Of a stretch of DNA of 64,000 nt, positions 56,280 to 64,000 are shown piece after piece (positions within the stretch are counted from its first letter, which is position 1; each line of letters begins with the position of its first letter). Under the pieces are notes generated by a model, which saw nothing but the letters and a program-made list of their open reading frames with translations, did not search any database and was not told the DNA's origin. This DNA comes from an uncultured Alphaproteobacteria bacterium (lineage in GTDB: Bacteria; Pseudomonadota; Alphaproteobacteria; Micropepsales; Micropepsaceae): positions 248,001 through 312,000 of the forward strand of contig CADEFU010000003.1 of NCBI GenBank assembly GCA_902826695.1, written 5' to 3'. Position numbers and translations under genes: made by a program.

Positions 56280-57344
56280 ATGACGATCACCCTGGACGGC
56301 GTTGAGGCGCCGATGCGCGAGCGCGACGGCCTCAAATATCCGTTCGATGCGAAGCCCGAATCCGGTCAGACGATCGAGGTCTCGCCGGGCATCCACTGGA
56401 TTCGTCTGCCGCTGCCGTTCCAGCTGAACCACATCAACGTCTGGCTGCTGGAAGACGGCGACGGCTGGACCGTGGTCGACACCGGCATCGCCTCGAGCGC
56501 CGCGAAGGATATCTGGCGCCAGGTCCTCGCGAACAAGGGCGGCAAGCCGGTGAAGCGCGTGATTGTCACGCACTTGCATCCCGACCACGTCGGCCTCGCC
56601 GGCTGGTTCGCAAAGAAATTCGAAGCGCCGCTCTACATGTCGCGCACCGACTATCTGCTCTGCCGCACGCTGGTGATGGACACCGGCCAGCCGGCGCCGG
56701 AAGACGGCGTGCTGTTCTACAAGGCCGCCGGCTTCCACGACGAGGCGCTGGAGGATTACCGCAAGCGCTTCGGCGGCTTCGGCATGGGCATTCACAGCCT
56801 CCCGCAATCGTTCCACCGTCTGGTCGACGGCCAGGAGATTGTGATCGGCCGGAACAAATGGCGCATCGTCGTCGGCCGTGGCCACGCGCCGGAGCACGCT
56901 TGTCTCTGGTGCCCGGAGAAGAAGCTGATGATCTCCGGCGACCAAATCCTGCCGCGTATCTCATCGAACGTCAGCGTCTTCCCGACCGAACCCGAAGCAA
57001 ACCCGCTGCAAGAATGGCTCGACAGCTGCGCCATGCTGAACAAGCTCATCCCCGACGACACGCTGATCTGCCCAGCGCACAACGAACCGTTCTACGGCGT
57101 GAAGACGCGCATGACCCAACTGATCGACGATCACGAAGACGGCATGAGCAAGCTGCTCGAACTCTGCGCGACGCCCAAGCGCGCCGTCGACGCCTTCCCA
57201 GCTCTCTTCCGCACGAAGATCACAAGCGGGAACTACGGCATGGCCACCGGCGAAAGCCTCGCCCACCTGAACTGCCTCATCGCCCGCGGAAAGATCAAAC
57301 GCACAAGAGACGCGAACGGCGTGGATTGGTATAAAGCCGCTTAA
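56280..57344 (+). CDS. MBL-fold metallo-hydrolase
   Basis: 354 aa. Metallo-beta-lactamase fold with VTHLHPDHVGLAGWF (HxHxDH at about 98-103), GRGHAPEHACLW, LMISGDQILP and CPAHNEPF as the further metal ligands. The C-terminal region (LLELCATPKRAVDAFPALF) matches the 'MBL fold hydrolase with winged C-terminal domain' group, which often acts on thioesters or lactones. Substrate unknown. Confidence 0.92.
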   Translation: MTITLDGVEAPMRERDGLKYPFDAKPESGQTIEVSPGIHWIRLPLPFQLNHINVWLLEDGDGWTVVDTGIASSAAKDIWRQVLANKGGKPVKRVIVTHLHPDHVGLAGWFAKKFEAPLYMSRTDYLLCRTLVMDTGQPAPEDGVLFYKAAGFHDEALEDYRKRFGGFGMGIHSLPQSFHRLVDGQEIVIGRNKWRIVVGRGHAPEHACLWCPEKKLMISGDQILPRISSNVSVFPTEPEANPLQEWLDSCAMLNKLIPDDTLICPAHNEPFYGVKTRMTQLIDDHEDGMSKLLELCATPKRAVDAFPALFRTKITSGNYGMATGESLAHLNCLIARGKIKRTRDANGVDWYKAA

Positions 57345-57371
57345 GCCCGCGCAACCACGGGGGAGCAAGCC

Positions 57372-58142
57372 ATGTTCCCAGAAGACTATCCGCGAACTTG
57401 GTCGGAGATGTCCTTCGAATTCAAGGGCATGTTCGCTTACCACCTATCGATCACCGTGATGGTAATCGCCAGCGGATGGCTTACGCCGATCGAGGAGACT
57501 CTCATCGCCGCCGCTTTGATGCTCGCGATCGCTGTCGCCTCGTTCATCCGCCGCCTTCGCCATGAGTGGCACTGGCAAGGTGTCACGGCCTTGCGCGCAG
57601 CCGGTGCGGTCTTAGTCGCGGTGTTGACGGGTTACTTCCTGTTCGCGACATCCGGACTGGCGCTGCAGGCGCAAGGTCTCGAGCTCGACCGCCCCTACGC
57701 GTGGAGCCCATTCATTCTCGCAGGGCTTGGCATTGGCGTGTTCATAGTGCTCAACGTGCTTCGCATCACCCATCTTTCCGAAAAAGCGTTCCGCGAAGAG
57801 TGCGGTGACCAAGGGCTCCAACCGCAACCCGCGCCTCCACCCGAGCCACGCTGGAAAGTGATCACGAAATACGTGTTCATCGCGGCATTTCTTGCGGTGT
57901 GGTTGGAGGGTGTCACCTTCTTCTATGTCTACGACCGTACAATACGCGCGGGTTCACCGACGCCGACCGTCGAGCGATCCGTTGCCTTCAAGAACAAGGG
58001 CGTGACCGTCTACATCACGTCGGCTGAGAAGCAGCTGATCGACCAACTGCAACGGTTCATGTTCGTCGGCATTCCTGCGGTCATGGCGGCGTCGGTCTTC
58101 CTACATTTCGTGCTCAAGATACGCATCTCGTTTCTGCGATAG
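57372..58142 (+). CDS. Hypothetical membrane protein, 256 aa
   Basis: About six hydrophobic helices (LSITVMVIASGWL, ETLIAAALMLAIAVASF, AVLVAVLTGYFLFAT, FILAGLGIGVFIVLNVL, YVFIAAFLAVWLEGVTFFYVY, FMFVGIPAVMAASVFLHFV) with short loops. I recognise no family. It starts 27 bases after the MBL gene, with GGGGGAG upstream, and is probably co-transcribed. Confidence 0.6.
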   Translation: MFPEDYPRTWSEMSFEFKGMFAYHLSITVMVIASGWLTPIEETLIAAALMLAIAVASFIRRLRHEWHWQGVTALRAAGAVLVAVLTGYFLFATSGLALQAQGLELDRPYAWSPFILAGLGIGVFIVLNVLRITHLSEKAFREECGDQGLQPQPAPPPEPRWKVITKYVFIAAFLAVWLEGVTFFYVYDRTIRAGSPTPTVERSVAFKNKGVTVYITSAEKQLIDQLQRFMFVGIPAVMAASVFLHFVLKIRISFLR

Positions 58143-58185
58143 CCCAGGCAAGGATCATTCTTTCGCGACTTCGCGTGAGACCCCT

Positions 58186-58614
58186 CTACTTTCCCGTCAT
58201 CGGATTGAGCGTCGGCACCGCATCGCGGAACTCTCGATCGTTGAGTGTCACGACGGTGCAGCCATTGGCGGCGGCCGTTGCCGCAATGATCATGTCTGTC
58301 GTGCTGCGCGGCCGTCCCGCTTGTGTGCCCTCGCGCATCAGCCTCGCCCACTCGCGAGCTGCCCGCTCTTCAAAGGCGAGAATGCGCCCAGCGAACGACT
58401 TCAGCGGTCCTGCAGGGCCGTGAAACCAACTCTCCAGCGCTTGGCGCTTCCGTCCCGGAGCCCGCTCCAACACGCCGCGTTCGATCTCGGCTAAAGAAAA
58501 GGAAGAAATGAACAGGTGCTCGTCGTGTTGATCGAGCAACCACTGTTCCACCAGGCTCGACGGCGAGACTTTAGTGCCCTCACTCAGGATGGTTGTGTCG
58601 AGAAGAAACCTCAT
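58186..58614 (-). CDS. vapC: PIN-domain toxin (VapC-like)
   Basis: 142 aa. FLLDTTILSE (first acidic residue D6), SSFSLAEIERGVLER (Glu), and TTDMIIAATAAANGCTVVTLNDREF (third and fourth acidic residues) make a complete PIN RNase active site. ATG 58614 overlaps the antitoxin stop within ATGA, the usual coupled arrangement. Targets are RNA, exact site unknown. Confidence 0.9.
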   Translation of the reverse strand: MRFLLDTTILSEGTKVSPSSLVEQWLLDQHDEHLFISSFSLAEIERGVLERAPGRKRQALESWFHGPAGPLKSFAGRILAFEERAAREWARLMREGTQAGRPRSTTDMIIAATAAANGCTVVTLNDREFRDAVPTLNPMTGK

Positions 58615-58931
58615 CCGAGGTCGATTTTCCGGCCTGGGTCGAACGGCCGCTCGATGTACCAATCAACGCCTACAAGCGGCGACGACCTCAGCCATCGCCA
58701 CACCCCGCCTTTCGCGCCGTGTGCAGGCGCGAGCTTCTGGCCGAGTTCGTCCCTAAGCCGTTGAGCCGCTTCATCCTCGGCCGCAAGCCGGGTAGCCAGC
58801 GCACGAATGAGCTCCTTGTCGCGAACAAGACCGCGAACCTCAAAGCGAGCCATCCCGCGCAACCGCATCGCGCGGCGATTCTTTGCGACGGCCCGATACA
58901 CAGCGGACTTTTCTTTGAAACCTTTGGACAT
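58611..58931 (-). CDS. vapB: Antitoxin of the VapBC-type pair
   Basis: 106 aa. Basic N-terminus (GFKEKSAVYRAVAKNRRAMR), then ARFEVRGLVRDKELIRALATRLAAEDEAAQRLRDEL and a C-terminal end (RSSPLVGVDWYIERPFDPGRKIDLG). The latter, ending in 'R-K-V/I-D-L', resembles antitoxins paired with PIN toxins in alphaproteobacteria (memory). It starts at a leaderless-looking ATG inside a tandem operator. Confidence 0.72.
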   Translation of the reverse strand: MSKGFKEKSAVYRAVAKNRRAMRLRGMARFEVRGLVRDKELIRALATRLAAEDEAAQRLRDELGQKLAPAHGAKGGVWRWLRSSPLVGVDWYIERPFDPGRKIDLG

Positions 58932-58967
58932 AACCGGCTATATAACCGGTTATACTTCGGTTGTCAA
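58930..58967 (-). promoter_or_regulatory. Leaderless promoter with tandem 12-bp operators (vapBC)
   Basis: On the minus strand TTGACA (58967-58962), a 17-bp spacer and TATATA (58944-58939) lie just seven bases before the antitoxin ATG, so the transcript likely begins at or next to the start codon. ATAACCGGCTAT (58930-58941) and the perfect palindrome ATAACCGGTTAT (58942-58953) are adjacent near-identical operators overlapping the -10 and part of the spacer, fit for autorepression by the VapBC complex. Confidence 0.7.
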
Positions 58968-59025
58968 CACTTGGCGCGTGCTCGCCGCCGGTGTAGGGGT
59001 GGCGCAACACCACGAGACTCACCCC

Positions 59026-59892
59026 ATGTCCCTCAAAAACAAAACCCTCTTCATCACCGGCGCGAGCCGCGGCATTGGCCTGGCGATCGCGCTCCGCGCC
59101 GCGCGCGACGGCGCCAACATCGCGGTCGCGGCCAAGACTGCCGACCCGCACCCGAAACTCCCCGGCACGATCTACTCCGCCGCGAAAGAGATCGAAGCGG
59201 CGGGCGGCAAGGCGCTGCCGCTCGTCGTCGACGTGCGCGATGAGGCCAACGTCGCCGCAGCGATCGAGCAAACGGCCCAAAAATTCGGCGGCATCGACAT
59301 CTGCATCAACAACGCAAGCGCGATTCAGCTCACGCCCACCACGATGACCGACATGAAGCGCTACGATCTGATGCACCAGGTCAACACGCGCGGCACATTC
59401 ATGGTGTCAAAGTATTGCGTGCCGCACCTGAAGAAGGCCGCGAACCCGCACATCCTAAACCTCTCCCCGCCGCTCGATATGTCGGAGAACTGGTTCGCCA
59501 ACCACGTCGCCTACACGATGGCGAAGTACGGCATGAGCATGTGCGTGCTCGGCATGGCGGGCGAGTTCCGCGCCGACGGCATCGCGGTCAACGCGCTCTG
59601 GCCGCGCACCGGCATCGCGACGGCGGCGATCCGAAACGCACTCGCGGGCGACGAAGGCATGAAGATGTGCCGCACGCCCGAGATCATGGCCGACGCCGCC
59701 CATGTGATCCTGACGAAGCGCGCGCGTGAGTTCACCGGCAACTTCTGCATCGACGACACGCTGCTCTACGAAGCGGGCGTGCGCGACTTCGACCAATACC
59801 GCGTCGACCCGACGAAAGACCTGATGCCCGACTTCTTCGTGCCGGAATCGTCGAAGCCGCCCGTGAGTTTGAAGGCGGCGCGGAGCGCTTGA
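59026..59892 (+). CDS. SDR oxidoreductase, HSDL2-like
   Basis: 288 aa. KTLFITGASRGIGLAIALRAA, KTADPHPKLPGTIYSAA after strand 2, NNASAIQLTPT (NNAS variant of NNAG), NLSPPLDMSENWFANHVAYTMAKYGMSM with the catalytic Tyr-x3-Lys, and FCIDDTLLYEAGVRDFDQYRVDP. The layout is that of the hydroxysteroid dehydrogenase-like 2 group, without the SCP2 domain. Coupled closely to the following gene (two bases). Confidence 0.92.
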   Translation: MSLKNKTLFITGASRGIGLAIALRAARDGANIAVAAKTADPHPKLPGTIYSAAKEIEAAGGKALPLVVDVRDEANVAAAIEQTAQKFGGIDICINNASAIQLTPTTMTDMKRYDLMHQVNTRGTFMVSKYCVPHLKKAANPHILNLSPPLDMSENWFANHVAYTMAKYGMSMCVLGMAGEFRADGIAVNALWPRTGIATAAIRNALAGDEGMKMCRTPEIMADAAHVILTKRAREFTGNFCIDDTLLYEAGVRDFDQYRVDPTKDLMPDFFVPESSKPPVSLKAARSA

Positions 59893-59894
59893 GC

Positions 59895-60596
59895 ATGGAA
59901 TCGCTCTATCTCATCGCCATCATCGTCCTTGTCCTCACGGCTGGCTGGCTGTTGCAGAAATGGCAGGAGGCGCGCCGCGAAAAGTTCATTCGCGCCTACA
60001 TGTTCCCCGACGGTCTTCTCGCTAAGCTCGGCAAGCAACGCTCGAACATCGGCCGCAAGGAACAGCAGCTCGTTGCCCGTGCATTGCGCCAATTCTTCCT
60101 GGCCCACTTAAAGAGCGGCCGAAAATTCGTCTCGATGCCGAGCCAAATCGTCGACGACCTCTGGCACGAGTTCATCCTCTACACCCGCCAGTACGAAGCG
60201 TTCTGCAACGGCGCCTTCGGTAAGTTCCTGCATCACACGCCGGCGATCGCTCTCTCCGCCGACAAGCAGAACAACACGGGCCTTCGCCGCGTTTGGCGGT
60301 ACGCGTGCCTGGAGGAAAACATCAACCCCCTCACGCCGACCCGTCTGCCGCTTCTCTTCGCGCTCGACGAAAAGTTGAAGATCGAAAACGGCTTCCGTTA
60401 TGCCGCCGATTGCAGCGGCTTCAAACGCGAAGGCGCAGACAAGAACGCGACCGGCGGCACACCCCACTGCGGCGGCGACTTTTCAAGCACGAGCTTCGAC
60501 GGCTCCACCGACGGCATATCCGAAGGCAGCGACGGCGGAGGTGACGGCGGCGGCGACGGCGGAGGCTGCGGTGGCGGCTGCGGCGGCGGGGACTAG
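59895..60596 (+). CDS. Glycine-rich-domain-containing protein
   Basis: 233 aa. N-terminal helix (LYLIAIIVLVLTAGWLL), a helical domain (FLAHLKSGRKFVSMPSQIVDDLWHEFILYTRQYEAFC, where WH and FC are the family's conserved marks) and a low-complexity tail of alternating Gly and Asp with two Cys (GGGDGGGCGGGCGGGD). It resembles small GRDP-type proteins; function unknown. Downstream of the HSDL2-like SDR, with overlapping 3' end against a small membrane gene. Confidence 0.72.
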   Translation: MESLYLIAIIVLVLTAGWLLQKWQEARREKFIRAYMFPDGLLAKLGKQRSNIGRKEQQLVARALRQFFLAHLKSGRKFVSMPSQIVDDLWHEFILYTRQYEAFCNGAFGKFLHHTPAIALSADKQNNTGLRRVWRYACLEENINPLTPTRLPLLFALDEKLKIENGFRYAADCSGFKREGADKNATGGTPHCGGDFSSTSFDGSTDGISEGSDGGGDGGGDGGGCGGGCGGGD

Positions 60597-60799
60597 CGCA
60601 CCTGCTTCGGCGCCTGCGAAAACACGGCAAAGGCGATCGCCACCGCCGCTAGAATAACAACGTCCCAAATGCAAACATCGCCGTACCGATAGAACGGCAA
60701 GTACCGGTCGAACCCATAGCGATCGATCACGAATTCCGCAATCAACACCCACGTGTTCAAGACGGCCAACGCCGACGCAAGCCTGACCCAAAGGGGCAT
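60593..60799 (-). CDS. Small membrane protein, 68 aa
   Basis: Two hydrophobic helices (VRLASALAVLNTWVLIAEFV and CIWDVVILAAVAIAFAVFS) around a Tyr/Arg-rich loop (DRYGFDRYLPFYRYGDV). ATG 60799 (MPLWVRLAS) is chosen over 60823. Family not recognised. Its last bases overlap the glycine-rich gene; the MerR gene at 60803 is divergent. Confidence 0.55.
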   Translation of the reverse strand: MPLWVRLASALAVLNTWVLIAEFVIDRYGFDRYLPFYRYGDVCIWDVVILAAVAIAFAVFSQAPKQVR

Positions 60800-60802
60800 C
60801 TG

Positions 60803-61246
60803 ATGAAAATGAAGCCGGTCCAACAGCGATCTCCCGAAAATGAGCGCACGCGCAAGGCTGCAACTTCAACCGCGCTTCAAGTCAAGGGACGGTTCACGAT
60901 CGGCGCGCTCGCCAATGCCACCGGTCTGCGCGCAAGCGCCATTCGCTACTACGAGCGCTTGGGTCTCCTGCCGGCGGCGCCGCGCCGCCATGGCTGGCGC
61001 GACTACGGCCCAGACGATGTGCGCCGCGTAAGGCAGCTCGTCGCCGCCCGCGCCCTAGGCTTCTCGCTGCGTCAGGTGAAGGCGCTGAGCGCCACACTCA
61101 CCGATCGCGCGGCATTGGTCACAAGCCTCGCGGCCAAAGCGGCAGACCTCGACGCGCGCATCGCGTCGCTCCGGCGCTCCCGCACAAAGATCGCAACGCT
61201 CATCGGCTGCGAGTGCAAAGACGCGAAATCTTGCGAGCGAATATGA
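60803..61246 (+). CDS. MerR family regulator with C-terminal cysteines
   Basis: 147 aa. MerR domain (RFTIGALANATGLRASAIRYYERLGLLPAAPRRHGWRDYG) and dimer helix, then a short C-terminus ending IGCECKDAKSCERI. The C-x-C-x5-C pattern suggests metal or thiol sensing, but it is not the SoxR or ZntR signature. The ATGA overlap couples it to the GNAT gene that follows. Confidence 0.85.
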   Translation: MKMKPVQQRSPENERTRKAATSTALQVKGRFTIGALANATGLRASAIRYYERLGLLPAAPRRHGWRDYGPDDVRRVRQLVAARALGFSLRQVKALSATLTDRAALVTSLAAKAADLDARIASLRRSRTKIATLIGCECKDAKSCERI

Positions 61247-61725
61247 GCCCCCGGGCAGCTGGCACCGCGCCCGCCATCCGCATCGCCCGCGTCGATGAAC
61301 GCGAGCGCCTGATCGAGCTGCAGCGCCGCGCCTCGCTCGCGAACGAAGGCGACCGCGCGCTGGTGCTCGCAAACCCGGACATCGTCGACATCCCGCGCGC
61401 GCAGCTCGAAGATGGCTGCGTCCTGGTCGCCGAGCGCGATGGCATCACGCTCGGCCTCGCGGTCGTGCTCCCGCGCGACGACGGTGCTGCCGAACTCGAC
61501 GGCCTGTTCGTCGAGCCCTCCGCTTGGCGCCAAGGCATCGGCCGCCATCTGGTCGACGCCGCCGGCGCGCATGCGCGCACGTTGGGCGCCGCAGCCCTCC
61601 ACGTCATCGCGAACCCGCACGCCGGCACATTCTACGACACCTGCGGCTTCGAGCCCTTAGGCGAAGTCAAACTCCAATTCGGCTCCGGCCTCGCGATGCA
61701 CAAGCCGCTTCCGCAGATAACGTAG
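61243..61725 (+). CDS. GNAT family N-acetyltransferase, 160 aa
   Basis: From ATG 61243 the protein reads MSPRAAGTAPAIRIARVDE, then RASLANEGDRALVLANPDIVDIPRAQ, LDGLFVEPSAWRQGIGRHLVDAAG (acetyl-CoA motif RQGIG) and NPHAGTFYDTCGFEPLG. Complete single-domain GNAT; substrate unknown. Translationally coupled to the MerR gene, which presumably regulates it. Confidence 0.87.
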   Translation: MSPRAAGTAPAIRIARVDERERLIELQRRASLANEGDRALVLANPDIVDIPRAQLEDGCVLVAERDGITLGLAVVLPRDDGAAELDGLFVEPSAWRQGIGRHLVDAAGAHARTLGAAALHVIANPHAGTFYDTCGFEPLGEVKLQFGSGLAMHKPLPQIT

Positions 61726-61728
61726 GCG

Positions 61729-62943
61729 CTACGCCTCCGGAATAGGCTCGTGCGGCTCGTATCCCTTGAGCGCCTTGTACGAAAAGCTCATGAGCGCAAC
61801 CGCAAGCGCGGTGAAGAAGATGTACATGAACAGGAATGCCACCCACATCACCGACGCGATCGGTCCGATGATCGCGTCGAGCTGGTGCCTCACCTTGTCT
61901 CGATCGGCCGCTAGCTTCGCATCGTCGTCGTCCACAGCGATTTCCGGCACCGCCACGTCCGGTGGCGGCGTCGCTGGTGCAGGCGCGACCGGTGCCGCAG
62001 GTGACGCCGGTTGTTGCGGCTGAGCTGGCGCCGCAGGTAAAGCAGGCGCCGCCGGTGCAACGGACGGCGCAGGTGCGGCGCCAGCAGGCTCTTGCGCTGG
62101 GGCCGGGACCTTCGGTGCTTCCGCTTCAGGTAAGGCCGGCGCGGTGATGGCCGGAACCTCAGGCAGCGCCGCCTTCATCTTGTTGGTGTAATACCAATAC
62201 GCGCCGACAGCCGGTACCAAAATGAGAAGGTAGATCCAAACGAACGTCAGGAAGAACGCACCGATCAGTCGCCACACATTGCCGTGCGTTATCTGCCAGG
62301 GTTCGCTTGGAGAAATCCTGTTCGTCGCCACGACAGCCGGCGGCCACACCGCAAGCCGTAGGCTGACATAAATGATGAGCACATACGCCACGAAGTAGAA
62401 GGTGAGAAACACCGTCAGCGCGCCGCCGCCCATGGCGCCGCTGATGGACTGGAAGGCCAAGCGCGGATCATCGATGATCTTTTGGAACATCCCGACCGGG
62501 TCGCCGCCTGAGATAAACAGCACGAACGGTGCGATAACCGCTGCAAGGATCCCAAGGACAATGAGGGCGGTCAGTACGCCCATCAGGGCGTAGAGGAATT
62601 CGGTCTTGCCGAAGGCGAAGTTGAAAAACTGGCCCGGCCTGCGGTCGCCGAACAGAATGACGCGATGAATAGAGACGGCGACGGCCGCCAGTGCGATCGT
62701 TTGCAGAACAAGATTTGCGACGTTGAACGCAACGATTCTCTCGAGAACGAGTGCGACGGTGAGCGGGTTGGGCAATCCGCGCAACGTCTCACCGTCGATC
62801 TGCATGATGTAAGCGCTCAACCCGATCTGGGCGGCGAACAACGCGACGATCGGGAACCAAGCCAACCGGAAAATCGTGAAGCAGTTCCACAGCGTAAAGC
62901 CGATCGCACGCCCCGCAACGCGGAACACTGGCAACTTGTTCAT
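61729..62943 (-). CDS. Membrane protein with proline/alanine-rich linker, 404 aa
   Basis: Six or seven hydrophobic segments in the first 275 residues (AIGFTLWNCFTIFRLAWFPIVALFAAQIG, LVLQTIALAAVAVSIHRVILFG, ALMGVLTALIVLGILAAVIAPFVLF, ALTVFLTFYFVAYVLIIYVSL, FFLTFVWIYLLILVPAVGAYWYY), a roughly 90-residue Pro/Ala-rich linker, then one more helix (VMWVAFLFMYIFFTALAVALMSF). Family not recognised with certainty. The linker probably spans periplasm or cytoplasm. Confidence 0.65.
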   Translation of the reverse strand: MNKLPVFRVAGRAIGFTLWNCFTIFRLAWFPIVALFAAQIGLSAYIMQIDGETLRGLPNPLTVALVLERIVAFNVANLVLQTIALAAVAVSIHRVILFGDRRPGQFFNFAFGKTEFLYALMGVLTALIVLGILAAVIAPFVLFISGGDPVGMFQKIIDDPRLAFQSISGAMGGGALTVFLTFYFVAYVLIIYVSLRLAVWPPAVVATNRISPSEPWQITHGNVWRLIGAFFLTFVWIYLLILVPAVGAYWYYTNKMKAALPEVPAITAPALPEAEAPKVPAPAQEPAGAAPAPSVAPAAPALPAAPAQPQQPASPAAPVAPAPATPPPDVAVPEIAVDDDDAKLAADRDKVRHQLDAIIGPIASVMWVAFLFMYIFFTALAVALMSFSYKALKGYEPHEPIPEA

Positions 62944-63064
62944 CGTCTCGTCCCCCACGCCCCCCGGCGCGGGCCCAATCAGGCATCCGAAGCGATGCAA
63001 CAGTCAAAGGGGCGCAAGCACCGCGATGCGGTTAACGCGGCGCAGCACAACTGGCGCACGATTT

Positions 63065-64000
63065 TCAACCGGCAAACGCATCCACATACGCACTCAGCGC
63101 CGCGGTCCCGCCCGTATGCAGGAACACCACGGGCTGCTTGGCGTGGAACGCGCCTTTGCGCACCTCGCCGATGAGCGCCGCCATCGCTTTGCCGGCATAC
63201 ACCGGATCGAGCAACAAGCCCTCCGTCCGCGCCACAAGCTCCACCGCCTCGCGCATCGCATCGGAGGCAATGCCGTAACCCGCACCCTGATAGCCGTCGA
63301 TCACCTGCACGCGCGGCGACACGTCGAGCAGCGGTATGCCCATCAAATGCAACGTCTCGATCGCCAGCGCATGGACCGTTTCGGCGATGTCCGCGCCATG
63401 CTTCTTATACACGTTCACGCCCATGATCCGCGTCGCACTGTCGGCAAGCGTCGCGCCCGCGACCAACCCGGCCTGCGTACCGCCGCTCGACGAGCCATGC
63501 ACGATCGCATCCACGGTGATGCCCATCGCCTCGGCTTGGCCCTCGATCTCGTTGAACGCATCGACATAGCCGAGCGAGCCCACCGCGTTCGAGCCGCCGA
63601 TCGGCACCACATACACCCCGCGGCCCGCCTGCGAATGCGCAGCGGCCGCCGCCTGAAACGCCGCGCTCGCCGCCTTGTCGTCCTTCACGACATGAACCCG
63701 CGCACCCAACAACCCGTCGAGAAGCACATTGCCCGACTGCCCGTACGCCGCGCTGTCGCGCGCCACCATCTCGATCAAGATCAGATCGCACGGCAGTCCG
63801 AGCTTCGCCGCCGCCGCTGCGGTCTGCCGCGCATGGTTCGACTGCACCGCCCCAAACGTGACGACGGCCCCAGCCCCTTGCGCCAAAGCTTCACCCATCA
63901 AAAACTCAAGCTTGCGCGTCTTGTTGCCCCCGGTCGCCAGCCCCGTGCAGTCGTCACGCTTCACATAAAGGGCAGGGCAGCCAGGCCCGAGCGCCGCCCG
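63065..64000 (-). CDS. D-cysteine desulfhydrase / ACC deaminase-like, 5' end cut by window
   Basis: PLP enzyme of the ACC deaminase family; the first residues lie beyond 64000. RDDCTGLATGGNKTRKLEFLMGEA carries the PLP lysine (GGNKTRK), with VTFGAVQSNHARQTAAAAAKLGL (the SNH motif), HGSSSGGTQAGLVAGA as the phosphate loop, and FLHTGGTAALSAY near the end. The visible part fits D-cysteine desulfhydrase better than ACC deaminase by general look, but the decision needs alignment. Confidence 0.88.
   Translation of the reverse strand, partial: RAALGPGCPALYVKRDDCTGLATGGNKTRKLEFLMGEALAQGAGAVVTFGAVQSNHARQTAAAAAKLGLPCDLILIEMVARDSAAYGQSGNVLLDGLLGARVHVVKDDKAASAAFQAAAAAHSQAGRGVYVVPIGGSNAVGSLGYVDAFNEIEGQAEAMGITVDAIVHGSSSGGTQAGLVAGATLADSATRIMGVNVYKKHGADIAETVHALAIETLHLMGIPLLDVSPRVQVIDGYQGAGYGIASDAMREAVELVARTEGLLLDPVYAGKAMAALIGEVRKGAFHAKQPVVFLHTGGTAALSAYVDAFAG

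Noticed and set aside
60400-60657. Ala/Thr-rich open frames over the glycine-rich gene tail
   Set aside because: They are frame shadows of the Gly/Asp repeat region.

Overview
The window reads as chromosomal DNA of a high-GC alphaproteobacterium. The strongest taxonomic signals are a CcrM-type GANTC methyltransferase directly downstream of rnhB, a dense GANTC cluster upstream of ccrM, and gene content (DUF2007, DUF2200, PA0069-type radical SAM, TMEM175, AlkB, AbgT) usual in Caulobacterales/Hyphomonadaceae-like bacteria. That placement is an inference from remembered gene content, not a search. No rRNA, tRNA or CRISPR array was seen. Layout: the first 3.1 kb hold the 5' end of a small membrane gene and a complete IS1595-family transposon (263-3064) with 23-bp terminal inverted repeats and an 8-bp target duplication (GATAATAT). 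Besides the transposase it carries four cargo genes: a DUF3800 gene and three small genes, one of them a 56-codon DUF1508/YegP gene. It sits just upstream of a small frameshifted membrane gene coupled to a ribbon-helix-helix gene. From 3.7 to 7.7 kb a leftward gene set runs GNAT, radical SAM, rnhB, ccrM, with an attenuator-like leader before the GNAT gene. From 9.2 to 15.6 kb a leftward block carries a family-4 uracil-DNA glycosylase, a beta-propeller-like protein, two Slt-type lytic transglycosylases and moaB. From 15.7 to 23.5 kb lie ETF-ubiquinone oxidoreductase, a TPR lipoprotein, ispE and ispB (convergent), DUF2007, a TrmN6-like methyltransferase and an S49 peptidase. From 23.6 to 33 kb lie glyQS, VOC, a TipAS-type MerR regulator, a perfect 31-bp inverted repeat, a LysE exporter, an exported protein and ppdK. 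A 657-bp gap with a promoter and several stem-loops precedes a SleB-like cell-wall hydrolase. From 34.4 to 51.5 kb are an outer-membrane-type protein, P450, SDR, lipoprotein FKBP, DUF2200, a MocR-type regulator lacking its PLP lysine, MarR and MerR regulators, an alpha/beta hydrolase, a D-2-hydroxyacid-type FAD dehydrogenase, Sua5/TsaC, a YceI-cytochrome b561-YceI cluster, an acyl-CoA dehydrogenase and an alkB-araC divergent pair. The last 12.5 kb are accessory: a truncated SDR start, SDR, AbgT transporter, an NPPY methyltransferase, TMEM175 channel, MBL hydrolase, a VapBC-type toxin-antitoxin pair with a readable operator and leaderless promoter, another SDR, a glycine-rich protein, MerR-GNAT, a large membrane protein and a D-cysteine desulfhydrase-like gene cut by the window end. 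Functional themes: most operonic genes are envelope maintenance (two lytic transglycosylases, SleB hydrolase), cell-cycle DNA methylation, isoprenoid/quinone supply (ispE, ispB, ETF-QO) and lipid/alkane oxidation (AlkB with its AraC regulator, acyl-CoA dehydrogenase, P450, SDRs). The most notable observations are the cargo-bearing IS1595 transposon with a probable read-through-blocking hairpin, the regulatory region upstream of ccrM, the leader-peptide/terminator arrangement at 7.8 kb, and the structured leader at 33.4 kb.
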